Below the pieces are notes generated by a model, which was not told the origin of the DNA, made no database searches, and saw only the letters and a program-made list of their open reading frames with translations. A stretch of 64,000 nt of DNA from Stichopus chloronotus (Eukaryota > Echinodermata > Holothuroidea > Aspidochirotida > Stichopodidae), in contig CM037843.1 of NCBI GenBank assembly GCA_021234535.1, forward strand, positions 5,908,820 through 5,972,819. Reading direction: 5' to 3'. Numbering within the stretch: the first letter of the stretch is position 1; every line of letters starts with the position of its first letter. Below are positions 41,353-64,000 of this stretch, in pieces. A program made the translations under genes and the position numbers.

Positions 41353-42063
41353 TGGCAAGCCATTTTAAGTGAAATTGAAGTCCACTTAAGAGAAATGCAT
41401 TCCGCTTAAGTGGAATTCATTTCACTTAAGGGAAATGCATGCCACTTAAGTGAAATTGTTTTCCACTTAAGTGGAATGTATTCCACTTAAGTAAAATTCA
41501 TTTTCACTTAAGCGGAATTTAATTCCACTTAAGTGAAATTCAATTCCACTTAATGACATGAATCGCTACCGTATTTCACGTAAGCTGAATTCTATTTCAC
41601 TTAAGTCAAATTGAATTCCACTTAAGTCGAATTGAATTCCACTTAAGTCGAATTGAATTCCACTGAAGTGAAATATATTTTACTTAAGTCTAATACAATT
41701 CCACTTAAGTGGAATATAATTTCACTTAAGTGAAATTCATTTCACTTAAGTGGCATGCATTTCACTTAAGTAGAATGCATTTCACTCAAGTAAAATTATA
41801 TTCCACTTAAGTGGAATTGTATTCGACTTAAGTAAAATGTATTTCACTTAAGTGAAGTATATTCCACTTAAGTGGAATGTATTTCACTTACGTGGAATAC
41901 AAATGAAATTTCACTTAAGTGGAAGGCAATTTCACTTAAGTGAAATTCTGTTTTTCTTAAGTCAAATTGCCTACCTATTTCACTTAAGTGAAATACAATT
42001 CACCTTAAGCTAAACGCAATTCTGCTTCTGGAATTGCGAGGTAAATGTTAAAACGGCTTGCCA
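41353..42063. mobile_element. TA-flanked TIR element packed with palindromic CACTTAAGTG units
   Basis: The ends are inverted repeats, TGGCAAGCCATTTTAA at the left and TTAAAACGGCTTGCCA at the right, one mismatch in 16, each bordered outside by TA. TA borders suggest a Tc1/mariner-type MITE. Nearly the whole interior is a tandem array with a period of about 20-21 bp. There is no coding frame. The element lies about 600 bp upstream of the sulfotransferase start codon. Confidence 0.8.
41370..42012. repeat. Palindromic satellite array, about 31 units of TTCCACTTAAGTGGAA type
   Basis: Each unit centres on CTTAAG (25 perfect hexamers by my count) flanked by CA/TG and then TTTCA or TTCCA arms, so most units are palindromes of 12 to 18 bases. 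Spacing is close to 20-21 bp throughout, with a few irregular steps near 41545-41600, 41895-41910 and 41955-41980. Linkers are AATT, ATTC or ATGCAT-like. Confidence 0.95.
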
Positions 42064-42660
42064 TAAGAGTAGCAGTAACAACAAGCGTTGTGGGTGTGTG
42101 AGCAGAAAGTCGGGGGAAAGATTCACTAAGTCTTGACCAAGACTACTGCAAACGACAAACCGGAAGCCGATTCTATTTATTTTCCGCGTAAGTGTATATA
42201 TATCTCTGTCAATGTGAAGCTTTCATGCATCCCCAGTGACCCCTCCGTCCCAGTCCCTTGCTAGTCCCTCTCTGACTATCGCCCCTATGTGCCTGGCTGC
42301 CTCCTGGTCCTGGCGTCCTCTACGCCGTGTACCATGCAACGCACTGAAGCTATTGTGAAGCATTTTTTTCAAGTGTTGCCTCGCTTTGACTTCAATCCTC
42401 TTTTGCCTATTGTTCGGGCGAAAGTTGAACGATCCAGTGTTCTTTGACTGATCAATATCTTTTCGACTGCAGAGAATTTCTCTCAATCTGCTTTGAACCC
42501 TGAAATTCGTTTGCAAAGAATATACACACAAGTAGATGCAGATGCTAAAGCAACTCTGACTAGCAGGGTTAGCAGATATATCTGCAGTGTGAACGGTGGG
42601 AATGTTGTTCTGCCCGTGGTCGGTTTGTGGCTTGATCCTCATGAAGAAGTGATATAAGTT
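42064..42660 (+). other. Presumed promoter and 5' UTR of the sulfotransferase gene
   Basis: This lies between the palindromic element and the start codon. A TATATATA run at about 42194-42202 is a possible TATA box but is weak evidence. An in-frame TAA at 42655-42657 bounds the coding frame. I cannot place the transcription start. Confidence 0.3.
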
Positions 42661-55436
<12,776 letters not shown>

Positions 55437-55817
55437 CACATATATCTGAAGAAACATCAAGGGTCAAAAGCCTGGACGGAGGGATTTTTCCCAGATTAAG
55501 ATCACCGCACGTCGCGGAGGCTATCACCGCAACCTCCTGCTGGCGTATCCACACACTAAAATCGTGAGTTCGTAAAAAGTGGTGGAATTTCTGAGTTAAA
55601 ATAAAAATTAGTCTTAAGGGAAGACTCACGAACAACGAACTTGTAGCTCCAAGTTCAGTTTTGTTTGGCATTTTGTAAAATTTTGTCCGAAATACAGAAA
55701 TTTCGATGAATTCCAAGCAGCAGAAAGACTGCTGAAGAAAAATCCCCCCGCTGGTCACCACTTTGCAAGGCTTTTTTCCAGCCTCCTAGTCGATCTAAAA
55801 CAGGCGTAGTTTGAAAA

Positions 55818-55827
55818 AATAAATAAA
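55818..55827 (+). promoter_or_regulatory. Probable polyadenylation signal of the sulfotransferase gene
   Basis: Two overlapping AATAAA hexamers (AATAAATAAA), 382 nt after the stop codon. Confidence 0.7.
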
Positions 55828-57487
55828 GACGGTACTCAATAATCTCTGGGTGTTCTATTCTATGTATTACTACCTTACTATACTACATTAAGTCCGGATT
55901 ACACATAATAATTGTTTATTTACTTAGTTTTAACCACTGGCAGCACCAAGGTGGGGGGGGGGGGTAGAGGATGGGGATCGTCATTACCACCAGTCAGAAC
56001 GTTTGCCCTCCCAGTCCCCCCTCCCTCCAGGCTCAGCTGAAGTGACCTGACAAATCCATACATATGGCTATTCTCTGTTTATTCATAATTTTGCATTTAC
56101 CTTTCTGTCCTAGAAAGTCCATGAGATTTAATGTTTCACCCACAGATATCCTTAAATCTCAGAGTTTCCGGGAGCTTCGCCCCCTGGACCACCAACAGAC
56201 TTTGCGTCTTAACCCCACAAAGGGTCGTACGTTTTCACATTTGAGGTATACTACACTGAAACTTAATTTACCCAGAAATATGCTAAAAGTTTACACAGAT
56301 TTCCACTGGAATTTTCCTATGGATCTCATGGGGGGGGGGGGGGGGATCCAAGGTTCTCATCTTGTCAACCGGGGAGAAGTAACCGAAAGAATTAAATATT
56401 TTCGAATTTTTGCGTATAATGACACACTTTGAACAAAAATAAACCTATCCTGAGATTTAAACTATCACCTAGCGATATGCTAAATCCACAGAGCTTCCAG
56501 GGCTCCCCCCTGGACCCCCTTCTTGGCACGGGGTAGTGAACGGCGAAAAATCCTTGAACAGGACCATCCCTTTCTCAAGTGGAGCCCATCATCATTAATA
56601 TATTATAGCTAAAATTGTGAAGCAGGAAAAAGTGGAATGCCACTATCAGTTGGTCTCGTATCAGGAGCTTCCCTGTCTCCGCAGGAGTCCCCCCCCCCCG
56701 AAAATCCTTGCTAGGGACCATGGCCTGCGAAATCTTCAGCCACGCCGCCGCTATTCCTTCCATCAAATTATCTACAGACATTCATCCAAGAAGCCAGCAG
56801 TGCATGCTCCTTTACAACTCAGTGTTCTTTAATAGGGTCTTAAGAAGGTTCGCCTCTCCCTCCCCACCCTGAAAATAACCACCTGAAAATCCCACCCCCT
56901 ATAAAGGGACATTCCACCTCAGAAAGAAAAATAACTATAGGCTATTTTTTTGGGGGGGGGGGGAAAGAACACTGCACCACATGGCAGATCGATTTCGGTA
57001 AACGATAACGAGCAATACGCAAAACAGTAGACGCTACAAGGTTGCTATTACCAAGGTTGTCTCTGTTCCCAGACCCTGAATAATAGTGATAAATCTAGAC
57101 GAGTGTCTGTTTTATCAAGCTTTTCAAAAGCTTTTGACAGAATTTCAAAGAACTGCCACATTAATTTATTGACAGTCATGAGTATTTATGAAAGGATCAA
57201 AGCCATTTCATACTGCAGCAGCTGAATATATCAAAATACTTTTTATTGGCAATAAAATCACAGTTTGCACACTCTTGTTATTTCAAAGATTGTATTAAAA
57301 GATAGGAAGGTACCACAGTAGCGAGACACAATTAACATATTTTTATTACAAGAAATATTTTAATAACGTTATTGTTTACAATGTTGCATAAAATTGCAAA
57401 CGGGGTTCTCAACGTGTGATTATCTGTATACAAATAAAAAAGTTATGATTTTTACTATTTTTTCTTTTTGAAATACGATTCGTTTGG
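55828..57487. other. Gene-free sequence with poly(G/C) tracts and CCCCCTGGACC motifs
   Basis: G- or C-runs occur near 55953, 56331, 56691 and 56953. GCTTCGCCCCCTGGACCACC (about 56176) and GGCTCCCCCCTGGACCCC (about 56500) belong to a motif also seen near 45379-45420 and 52510-52540. No gene recognised. Confidence 0.5.
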
Positions 57488-57680
57488 AAGTGTCTTGACG
57501 CCGTATGCAGCATTTTCAGTGGGTTTGGGGGGAGGGGGAGGGGCGGTTCGACTTTACCACAGGAGGAACATTTTACCCGACAATTATGACCAACAAATTA
57601 AAACTTATATATACGTTGCTGATGCAGTCTACTATGATAGGCTGAGCGAAACTTCAGATCTTGTGTACGGGTTTGTCGAA
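57488..57680 (+). repeat. Dispersed repeat, copy 2 (partner of 4985-5140)
   Basis: See the shared words listed for the copy at 4985. This copy lacks the long pure G-run and has a longer middle part. Confidence 0.6.
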
Positions 57681-57983
57681 ACCACTTGACCCCCCACCCC
57701 CCTCCCAACCCGGGATACACACCTGGTCTAAGTTAGGGCATAATACTCTTTAAGTATTACACACAAATGGATCAAGGTTCGTAAGATCGTGGAGCCTGCA
57801 CATTTCTTTTTCACATTTTGTCAGATTTGTCTTTGGACTAGATGACCTTTCTAACAATGAAAATTTACCCCCTCAGTTTAATTCTACTTAGACGATATTC
57901 AAAACTTTTAAGGGACACGGGTTGAAAACTTTTGTTTTTCGTTTTTGTAACCGGCCCTTGACATTTGACCAATGACATATTAA

Positions 57984-58346
57984 AGAGGCTCATTGAGTTG
58001 CTTCACAAATTTCATGATATTTTTTAAAACCTGTTGGTATCACTCATATTTTGATGGTAAATGGCTAAACTAAGAGATTCTGAACATCACAAACACAACT
58101 TAAGCAATAATGATAGGGTCATTAACAATCAAACTCACTTACTGAAAATCTTTGACCAGACACTTTTTACTATAATGTGTGAACCATAGGGAATTCCTGT
58201 TCATAAAAATAGCACAATTTCTCACTTTCTTCCATAACTGTAGAAGTAGATCCTGTACATGAATAATGAGGCTAAATGGAAGTGTTGGCATGTAATGGTT
58301 CCCATCAAACGCCACAAAATTCAAGGTATCAACTCAATGAGCCCTT
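57984..58346. mobile_element. piggyBac-type MITE, copy 2 (363 bp, TTAA target site)
   Basis: It is flanked by TTAA at 57980-57983 and 58347-58350. Ends are AGAGGCTCATTGAGTTG and CAACTCAATGAGCCCTT. It is homologous along its length to 29412-29774 (TTCATGATATTTT, GATGGTAAAT, GACCAGACACTTTTTAC, CTGTTCATAAAA, AATTTCTCAC, AATGAGGCTAA) and the same length. It is non-autonomous. Confidence 0.87.
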
Positions 58347-58350
58347 TTAA

Positions 58351-59372
58351 GACGAGGGGTACTGAAGACCCAACGCCCAGATTCTGATTATTATGGTAAC
58401 CCTTCCCCATCGTGATTTTCAAATATATATTTTTTATTACTTTTTATTTTTGCTAAAGTACTTACAGCAATTGAAATGAGATTAGAAGGTTGATGACGTT
58501 CACTGGGTTCCGGAAGGAATCACTAGCCTCGTCGGGGTCATGATAAACAATGAACACGTTTAATTACAATTTCGGGAAGTGGAATGTCTTGGCACACGCC
58601 TCCGCACGATAACAGATGAGAAGTTTTACGTATAGGCCAGGTAACCTTCAGGTTCAACGCAAATTGAGAACTTGACAGTTCTTGACCATTGAGTCCTACG
58701 TACTCTCTGCTCTGTGTGTGACACCAGAGAAACCATCAACGTTGATCACAGTGCATTTTGCCGAAGCAAGTAAGGGTCGAAGTCTTCCCTTTTAGTTTTT
58801 AAATCATAAAGACCGATTTGACACATTCTTGAATGTAGGCTAGGTTTCTTGAGAATTTTTTTGTCAAAATCAAGATAGTTCGTTAGAAATAAATTGGAAC
58901 AGGTTTCTCGAGGGAACGGGAGCACTAGGCTAGTGGCTGACTTCGAGTATTTCACCTTCCTGAGCAGACACTATTTGCGACAATACTTTATTTTTTCCAC
59001 TCGAGGGTGATAAATGGATCGATACCAACACGTAGCTATCTTGTCCCCGTCAGTCAGCCATGTATGGAAGGGTACAGGTAAGAATCCCCCTGAAGGAGAG
59101 TTTGAACTTTGCCATTGACTCCGTACATTTGTACAATTTGGCCCCCTCTGAAGAATTTCGCTTTCTCCGGAAAATTTTTTCGTAGTCTTCAAGTCTAAAC
59201 GTTTACCTAGTCTACAAACAATTTTAGTCCACCATGATAGGACGGGACTATGACCCCTCCCCCACCCTCTTCCAACCCACCGTGGATGGTTTTGTGGGGT
59301 TTTGATAAGAACTTGCAATGAATTGCGAAATGAGATAAAAATTGGCGAGGAACTAGATGACGGGCAACTGGC
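58351..59372. other. Gene-free sequence upstream of the peroxiredoxin-like exon
   Basis: I see no gene. Open frames on the - strand (58746-58955, 58971-59318) have no recognisable domain. Confidence 0.35.
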
Positions 59373-59374
59373 GA

Positions 59375-59434
59375 GATGGCGCTAAAACGATGGGAAGATG
59401 GCGCTAAAACGATGGAAAGATGGCGCTAAAACGA
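59375..59434 (+). promoter_or_regulatory. Triple 22-bp repeat of GATGGCGCTAAAACGATGG, YY1-like
   Basis: Three copies start at 59375, 59397 and 59419, exactly 22 bp apart. Each carries GATGGCGC, and the second and third read AAGATGGCGC, close to the YY1 consensus AAGATGGCGGC. It lies about 155-215 bp upstream of the ATG of the mitochondrial-type exon, where YY1 sites are common in such genes. The binding claim is inference. Confidence 0.5.
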
Positions 59435-59588
59435 ATTAGACAAATTCAACGAATCTACTGTGTATGGTAGAGATGAAAATTTTACGATTTAGAAATATCA
59501 GTGATGCGTGTAATTGTAAAGGTGCTGGTAATTGATTGGCATTGAACTGAGCGGTAATTAGGTAATCTAGTAATCTAAGGCCTACACA

Positions 59589-59687
59589 ATGATTCGCTGT
59601 TTGTGGACTCGATGCTCTCTGATTAAATCCACACCTTCCATTGATCGGCTGTTTTCTGTGTCAGCGACAAACAAGATGCCTATAAAG
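59589..59687 (+). CDS. PRDX5: Probable first exon of a mitochondrial peroxiredoxin-5-like gene (partial)
   Basis: The ATG opens a 33-codon frame, MIRCLWTRCSLIKSTPSIDR then LFSVSATNKMPIK, ending in phase 0 at AAG/GTTTGG. It has Arg, Lys and Ser residues and no acidic residue until Asp19, as expected for a mitochondrial targeting sequence. The final MPIK matches the MAPIK that begins the mature, non-mitochondrial form of peroxiredoxin-5 before VGD. Peroxiredoxin-5 is a thiol peroxidase found in mitochondria, peroxisomes and cytosol; the inner Met would allow a short form. The catalytic exons are not in the window, or lie to the right of it. The donor is weak. Any other mitochondrial protein with a similar start remains possible. 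Confidence 0.5.
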
Positions 59688-60081
59688 GTTTGGAAACGGA
59701 ATGAACTTTTTTTGCCCTCGTATTTTTGTACTGCCTATAGTTAGAGTGACTACCGCACCGTAGGTTTAAAATTCAGCTAGTTTGAATTTTCTGACTCGAG
59801 CCTGTAATTTGTGACCTGGAGAATTTTGCAACCAAGAGTATTTGTTCAGTAGGTGCTAGGCTATGTATAGTAGTAGTACTAGTTAGGCTAGGCTACAACC
59901 CGTGTTGTTAAATTTTGATAGTACTAGTGCTAGGCTAGCCGGTATCTAAGCGGAATTTGATGATACATAGTTCCTCCTTGCAGAAACTGTGGGCCCTCAG
60001 TTTGTCAGAGATTGTGATGTATCATTGTTGTGTTACAAGGCTAGTAACTGAGGCTAAGTAAGCCTAGTGAGTTAGGCGTAC

Positions 60082-62483
60082 CAGGGTGCGAATTTAAGGA
60101 CTTTTTACTGGTAGTCCAAAGGACAACCTGCTTGTCAACTTTTCATACAACTTGGTAGTCCTTCATCAATTATGGTCGTCCTTCAAAAATCCGTATAAAA
60201 AACAAGTGTTTGTATAAATCTTACATGAACTGTATTTCTTTTATCTAGCCATTGGTCATGATCGTGACGTCATGGTCATGGCAACATGGCACAGCAAATT
60301 TAATTATCACCAACAGAACCACTAGTAGACCACTGCTCCTTGAAAAAATTAGTCCACTACCTTTTACAAGTTGCAGTACTATTACGTGCGTGTGCGTAGC
60401 TCACTCAGTCATGCCATTTCAGCATACAACTACAACAGGGATGTAGCCAGAGCAAAATTAGTGCCGGGCATTTTGGATTGCCCTCCCCTCATCCTTTGTG
60501 GGGTCCAGAGGAGCTCTGCGATTTTATGTTTTTTAGGAGCTGTAAAGTGCTTCAAATTCATGCTCTTTTGCGAATAATTTCGACACGTACATAAGGTCCG
60601 TCGGAATTTAAAACATTCGATAACGATATATCGATTTGAAAATATTGAAATTTCGCGAAATGGTACATACTGTACACAATAAGGGGGGAGGGAACATACG
60701 GGCCATAACTTCAATGCTGCACAAGTTCAGTGACTAAATCAGTCACAAATGCGACCCAAATATTTGGGGATGCTATCATATGTCGAGTGTCCATATAAGG
60801 GACCTAGAAATTCACTGACTGAGTCGCCACTCAGTAATAAATTCTAGGCTCAGGGTCTGGTTGCTGTGTATTACATACAGCTTATTTAATTACATATAAT
60901 CCTTGAAAACTGTTTTGTTTTCTGAAGACTTCGTCCAGAAATAAAAGCAAATCCACCGCCACTCACCAATTGTATGTATACGCAAACAACGTAACATGCA
61001 CACTACGAGGGCTGTAGGTAGGGCCATCGATTTTCCGCGGTAAAAAAAAACGGAAATTGAACTGAATTTCGGAAATTCACGGAATTGACCAATTTTGGCA
61101 GAAAAAAAGCAAAAATTAATGAAATATCAGTGTACATAGTTTACAGTCTTAAGTTTCTCGCATAAACTTTACAATCGATATATCAAAGAAACTATCGCAA
61201 CACTTTGCAAGCATAAAACGAAAGGCGACCCAAGCTGCAGCTGGCTAAAACACCCGATTGAGTCAACCGAACATTCCCCATGCGCTCTAGCACTGACTAC
61301 GGTATGCCTCGCCCTCGATAACTCGAGGAGGGTAGGTTACTAACATTAATGCTACCGTTGCCTCAACAAAGCCGTCTTTCCACAAATCCAATCTTGAAGC
61401 TCAATATTTTCAGCCTCTGGGACTGAAAAACAGTAGAATACATTTGATTGTTTATTGAATAATATGACTTCTTTAATTTACAAATAGTCGGCTGTTCTTT
61501 CGCGGGCGATGAAACGTGCACGTAATCTCTGAGGTGGTTAGGCTATTCCTTATACATCTAACTACGTTAGGATATAATTACTGTAAGTTTTCGGAAGGCA
61601 TTGGGCAATCCTTTGTATTTTTTCAAATGAGACCTTTCTGTACATTTCAACTTGAAAGATGCATGTAATATAGTTTGGGTTACATGAAGTATGCAACATT
61701 TTGTGAATTATTCAAAATTTGAAGTAATATGGAATGATTTTTTTGATCGAACCCTCGTTACGCTGATGTTTTTTTTTCAGTTTTCATTTTAACGGTACAC
61801 TGTGTATATGGATTCCGTTCGATTTTGTACACGTGTGGAGCAATTCTCACACGATCGAGTAACTTGCAATTGCCATTATGTTTGAAACGGAAATTCACAG
61901 AAATAAGAAAGTTGAAAACGGAAAAACATGGAAATTCCTATTATGAAACGAGGAAAATCGGGGGCCCTATATGGGGACCGGGGACCATTCAAAACAACTG
62001 CCGTATTGCATCATACGGTACTTCAGTCGCTCGAGACGAGCAAATCCCTGTGCTGTTTTAATGGGGAATTTTCAGCTGTTGTTCGCCGGGTTATAAGTGA
62101 ATGAGCTGTCTATGCCCCGCCCCATGATACCGATGTAGAATGACTGACAGGCGTGGAGTGTCTGTGAGGCCATATGATTGGTTTACCTTTTCCCGCAATT
62201 TTTGAAAAGTTTTTAATGTATGCTAGTGGCAGGCAAACCTTCCTTTCACAATTCGATGCAAGGCGCGCTATGGTCAGGACTGTAAATAAAACTCCGCCTA
62301 CCTTCACCATTTACAGAGATTGCATTGATGACATAAGCTAATAGCGTTGGGTTCACTGTGTTAGACCCTAATAATTTGGTCGCCAGCAGGACGACTAAGC
62401 AAACGTGTTTTGGTGCATTTCAGTGGTCCGACACAAATGTCAGTCGCCTCGGACGATCGGACGACCGCTAAATTTGCACCCTG
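60082..62483. mobile_element. TIR DNA transposon relic, hAT-like ends, about 2.4 kb
   Basis: The left end CAGGGTGCGAATTTA and the right end TAAATTTGCACCCTG are inverted repeats with one mismatch in 15. CGTAC borders both ends (60077-60081 and 62484-62488). Inside both ends are subterminal GTAGTCC or GTCGTCC words in matching orientation, as in hAT elements. A 5-bp border does not fit the 8-bp hAT target, so the superfamily is uncertain. No transposase frame was seen, so it is non-autonomous or decayed. Confidence 0.65.
61021..61967. mobile_element. Nested TIR element inside the 60-62 kb element
   Basis: GGGCCATCGATTTTCC at the left and GGAAAATCGGGGGCCC at the right are inverted repeats (two mismatches in 16), bordered by TA on both sides. 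Internal similarity continues inward (ACGGAAATT and AATTTCCGTTT words in opposite orientation). The length is about 947 bp and there is no transposase frame. Confidence 0.6.
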
Positions 62484-62499
62484 CGTACAACTAGGATAA

Positions 62500-63689
62500 G
62501 CCCATAGCTACTTCATGACACTAATTTGCAGCATCGTAAGGTGTATTTCGATCTTTCACTTTGTGCCACCTATTATTGTGCTTGAGAGAAGCAGGTAGAA
62601 AGTAAGCATTTCTTACCCACTGTGAGCTGAAGTGAAACTGAAAGGTACATGTCAATTTGTCAAGCACTACTAGCAGTTCTTGATGATAGGATTAGCCTCT
62701 AGGCTATGCTAAAACAAAAGAAGATAGACGAACTAAAAATCCAGAGCAATCGATGTCTGTTTCACTACAGGAGTAGACTGAGAACTGAGAACTCCCAGTC
62801 AGTGTTTCTAAAAAATAGACCCAAAATTTCCCAGAATTCTGTCTCCAAATTAAAGGTGATACACACAGGATGAGAAAATGTTTCTTCCCAAAATGTTTCC
62901 CTAAATCTTTGCAATTTCCTGAAATTTACCATTTTGTGGGACATTTCTTTGAAAGTGGAAGTATTGATCCCAGATGTGAATTTGTTCTTCTCCAAAGCTA
63001 CAGAAACCAGCTCACATGCACAGTTTACTGATTGGTCAGACTGCTGATGGCTTTGAAATATAATGAATTTCTTTTTTCAGTCATTTTCTACATACATGTA
63101 TGCAAGAGAAACATGTCATGCGGAAGTACACTTTTCACACACAAAATAAAATTTAACAGTGCACTCTGCTGATTAACAAGCTGCCAAGACCAAGTTAGGG
63201 ATAAAAATAACTAACAGATTGAAGGTCACCTAAAGGATACTTGCACATTTTGTGACCTCGTGGTAGATTGTAAAGAAGAGTAAAGTTCTCAAGTCAGCAT
63301 GCAAATAATAGAATGTGCAATTGAAATAAATGCAGAACAAAAAGTAGAATCAGTTTGAAATTATTAAGAAAGAAAAAAATCATATTCATATACAAAAATG
63401 CATCTCACATGCGCCCATAACCAAGTTTCCACACTCAGGGCTGCTTCCAAGAAACAGTTACAGTTGAAACTATTTGTTTCTATAAACAATGGGTAAATAA
63501 TTAGTGAAAAGCACCTGTGACTCATGCAAACCTAACTCCTCACTGTTGCTATTGCTTAAGTCATGCATACAGTATATGAGGCCACTTTGAGTGCAAAATG
63601 AAAACACCTACGCTGACATTGTTTTGTTTTGTTTTGTGTTTTTTTTTTTTCACTTACAGTAATGGGTAGTAGGTATTTAAAGGCAGTAA
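62500..63689. other. Gene-free sequence
   Basis: AT-rich, with a GTTTT run near 63620. No gene, RNA or repeat recognised. Confidence 0.35.
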
Positions 63690-63935
63690 CTCATCACTCA
63701 AGCTATATTTTTGACTGGTGGAAAGTACTGCAAAATTCTGAATTGGTTCTGCTCTTTGATTGACAGCAAGCTCAAAAAAATGCATAGTGGCTCATATTAC
63801 CTAGCCTACAAAGGGTCCCATTGTTTTGATGACACATGTGGAGGAATTTAAAACAGCCTATGAGAGTGACTATAGACCTGAGTGGTTGGGAGAATTGGAA
63901 CTGTCCGTGGTGATGAGTCTCTGTTTAAGTTCCTT
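63690..63935. repeat. Dispersed repeat, copy 2 (partner of 8757-9045)
   Basis: Same order of words as at 8757-9045: AAGCTATATTTTT, CAAAATTCTGAATTGGTTCT, GATTGACAGCAA, CCATTGTTTTGATGACACAT, GTGGAGGAATTT, GGTTGGGAGAATTGGAACTG and GTGATGAGT. Confidence 0.75.
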
Positions 63936-64000
63936 TGCAGGCGAAGAAATGGCAATGCTTGCTGTTTTAGGGAAGAACTGCTTTGAAAACTTATCCCATC

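Noticed and set aside
41370..42012. CRISPR-like array
   Set aside because: Eukaryotic context, no unique spacers; units are contiguous palindromes of a satellite.

Overview
This is an animal genomic window. Genes are split by GT...AG introns with phase-matched junctions. Exons occupy only a small part of the sequence, and simple repeats, TIR elements and decayed retrotransposons fill the rest. The gene content (an invertebrate-type calmodulin end, a calmodulin paralogue, an animal 2-aminoethylphosphonate transaminase, a CHST15-type chondroitin sulfotransferase) points to a marine invertebrate. My guess is an echinoderm, possibly a sea cucumber, but this is inference and not read directly.

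Layout. (1) 1-4.15 kb, + strand: 3' end of a calmodulin gene, with the 116-nt exon ending in EF-hand 4 and two alternative last exons (ending MTHS or MTSK). (2) 7.85-14.37 kb, - strand: a complete five-exon calmodulin-like gene of 161 aa that keeps the calmodulin intron positions and lies tail-to-tail with calmodulin. (3) 14.4-30.4 kb: no gene recognised. It holds a broken Penelope-like element (15.8-17.5 kb), a broken LINE tail (22.1-22.5 kb), AT-rich satellites and a TTAA-flanked MITE. (4) 30.44-37.76 kb, + strand: a complete eight-exon 2-aminoethylphosphonate--pyruvate transaminase gene, 397 aa. (5) 41.35-42.07 kb: a TA-flanked TIR element filled with about 31 copies of a palindromic CACTTAAGTG unit. 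(6) 42.66-55.44 kb, + strand: a complete eight-exon type II membrane sulfotransferase of the CHST15 family, 459 aa. (7) 55.4-59.4 kb: repeats, including a second copy of the TTAA MITE. (8) 59.59-59.69 kb, + strand: a probable first exon of a mitochondrial peroxiredoxin-5-like gene, behind a triple AAGATGGCG-type repeat. (9) 60.08-62.48 kb: a TIR DNA element with a second TIR element nested in it. (10) 63.7-64.0 kb: a dispersed repeat shared with 8.76-9.04 kb.

Exon chains were built by hand. In the three complete genes the summed coding length is a multiple of three and every junction phase agrees: 486 nt for the calmodulin-like gene, 1194 nt for the transaminase and 1380 nt for the sulfotransferase. 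The genes are not an operon. The main regulatory-looking signals are the palindromic array about 0.6 kb upstream of the sulfotransferase start codon, and dispersed repeats carrying AGGTCA half-sites with DR1 and DR4 spacing, one array of which lies inside a sulfotransferase intron.
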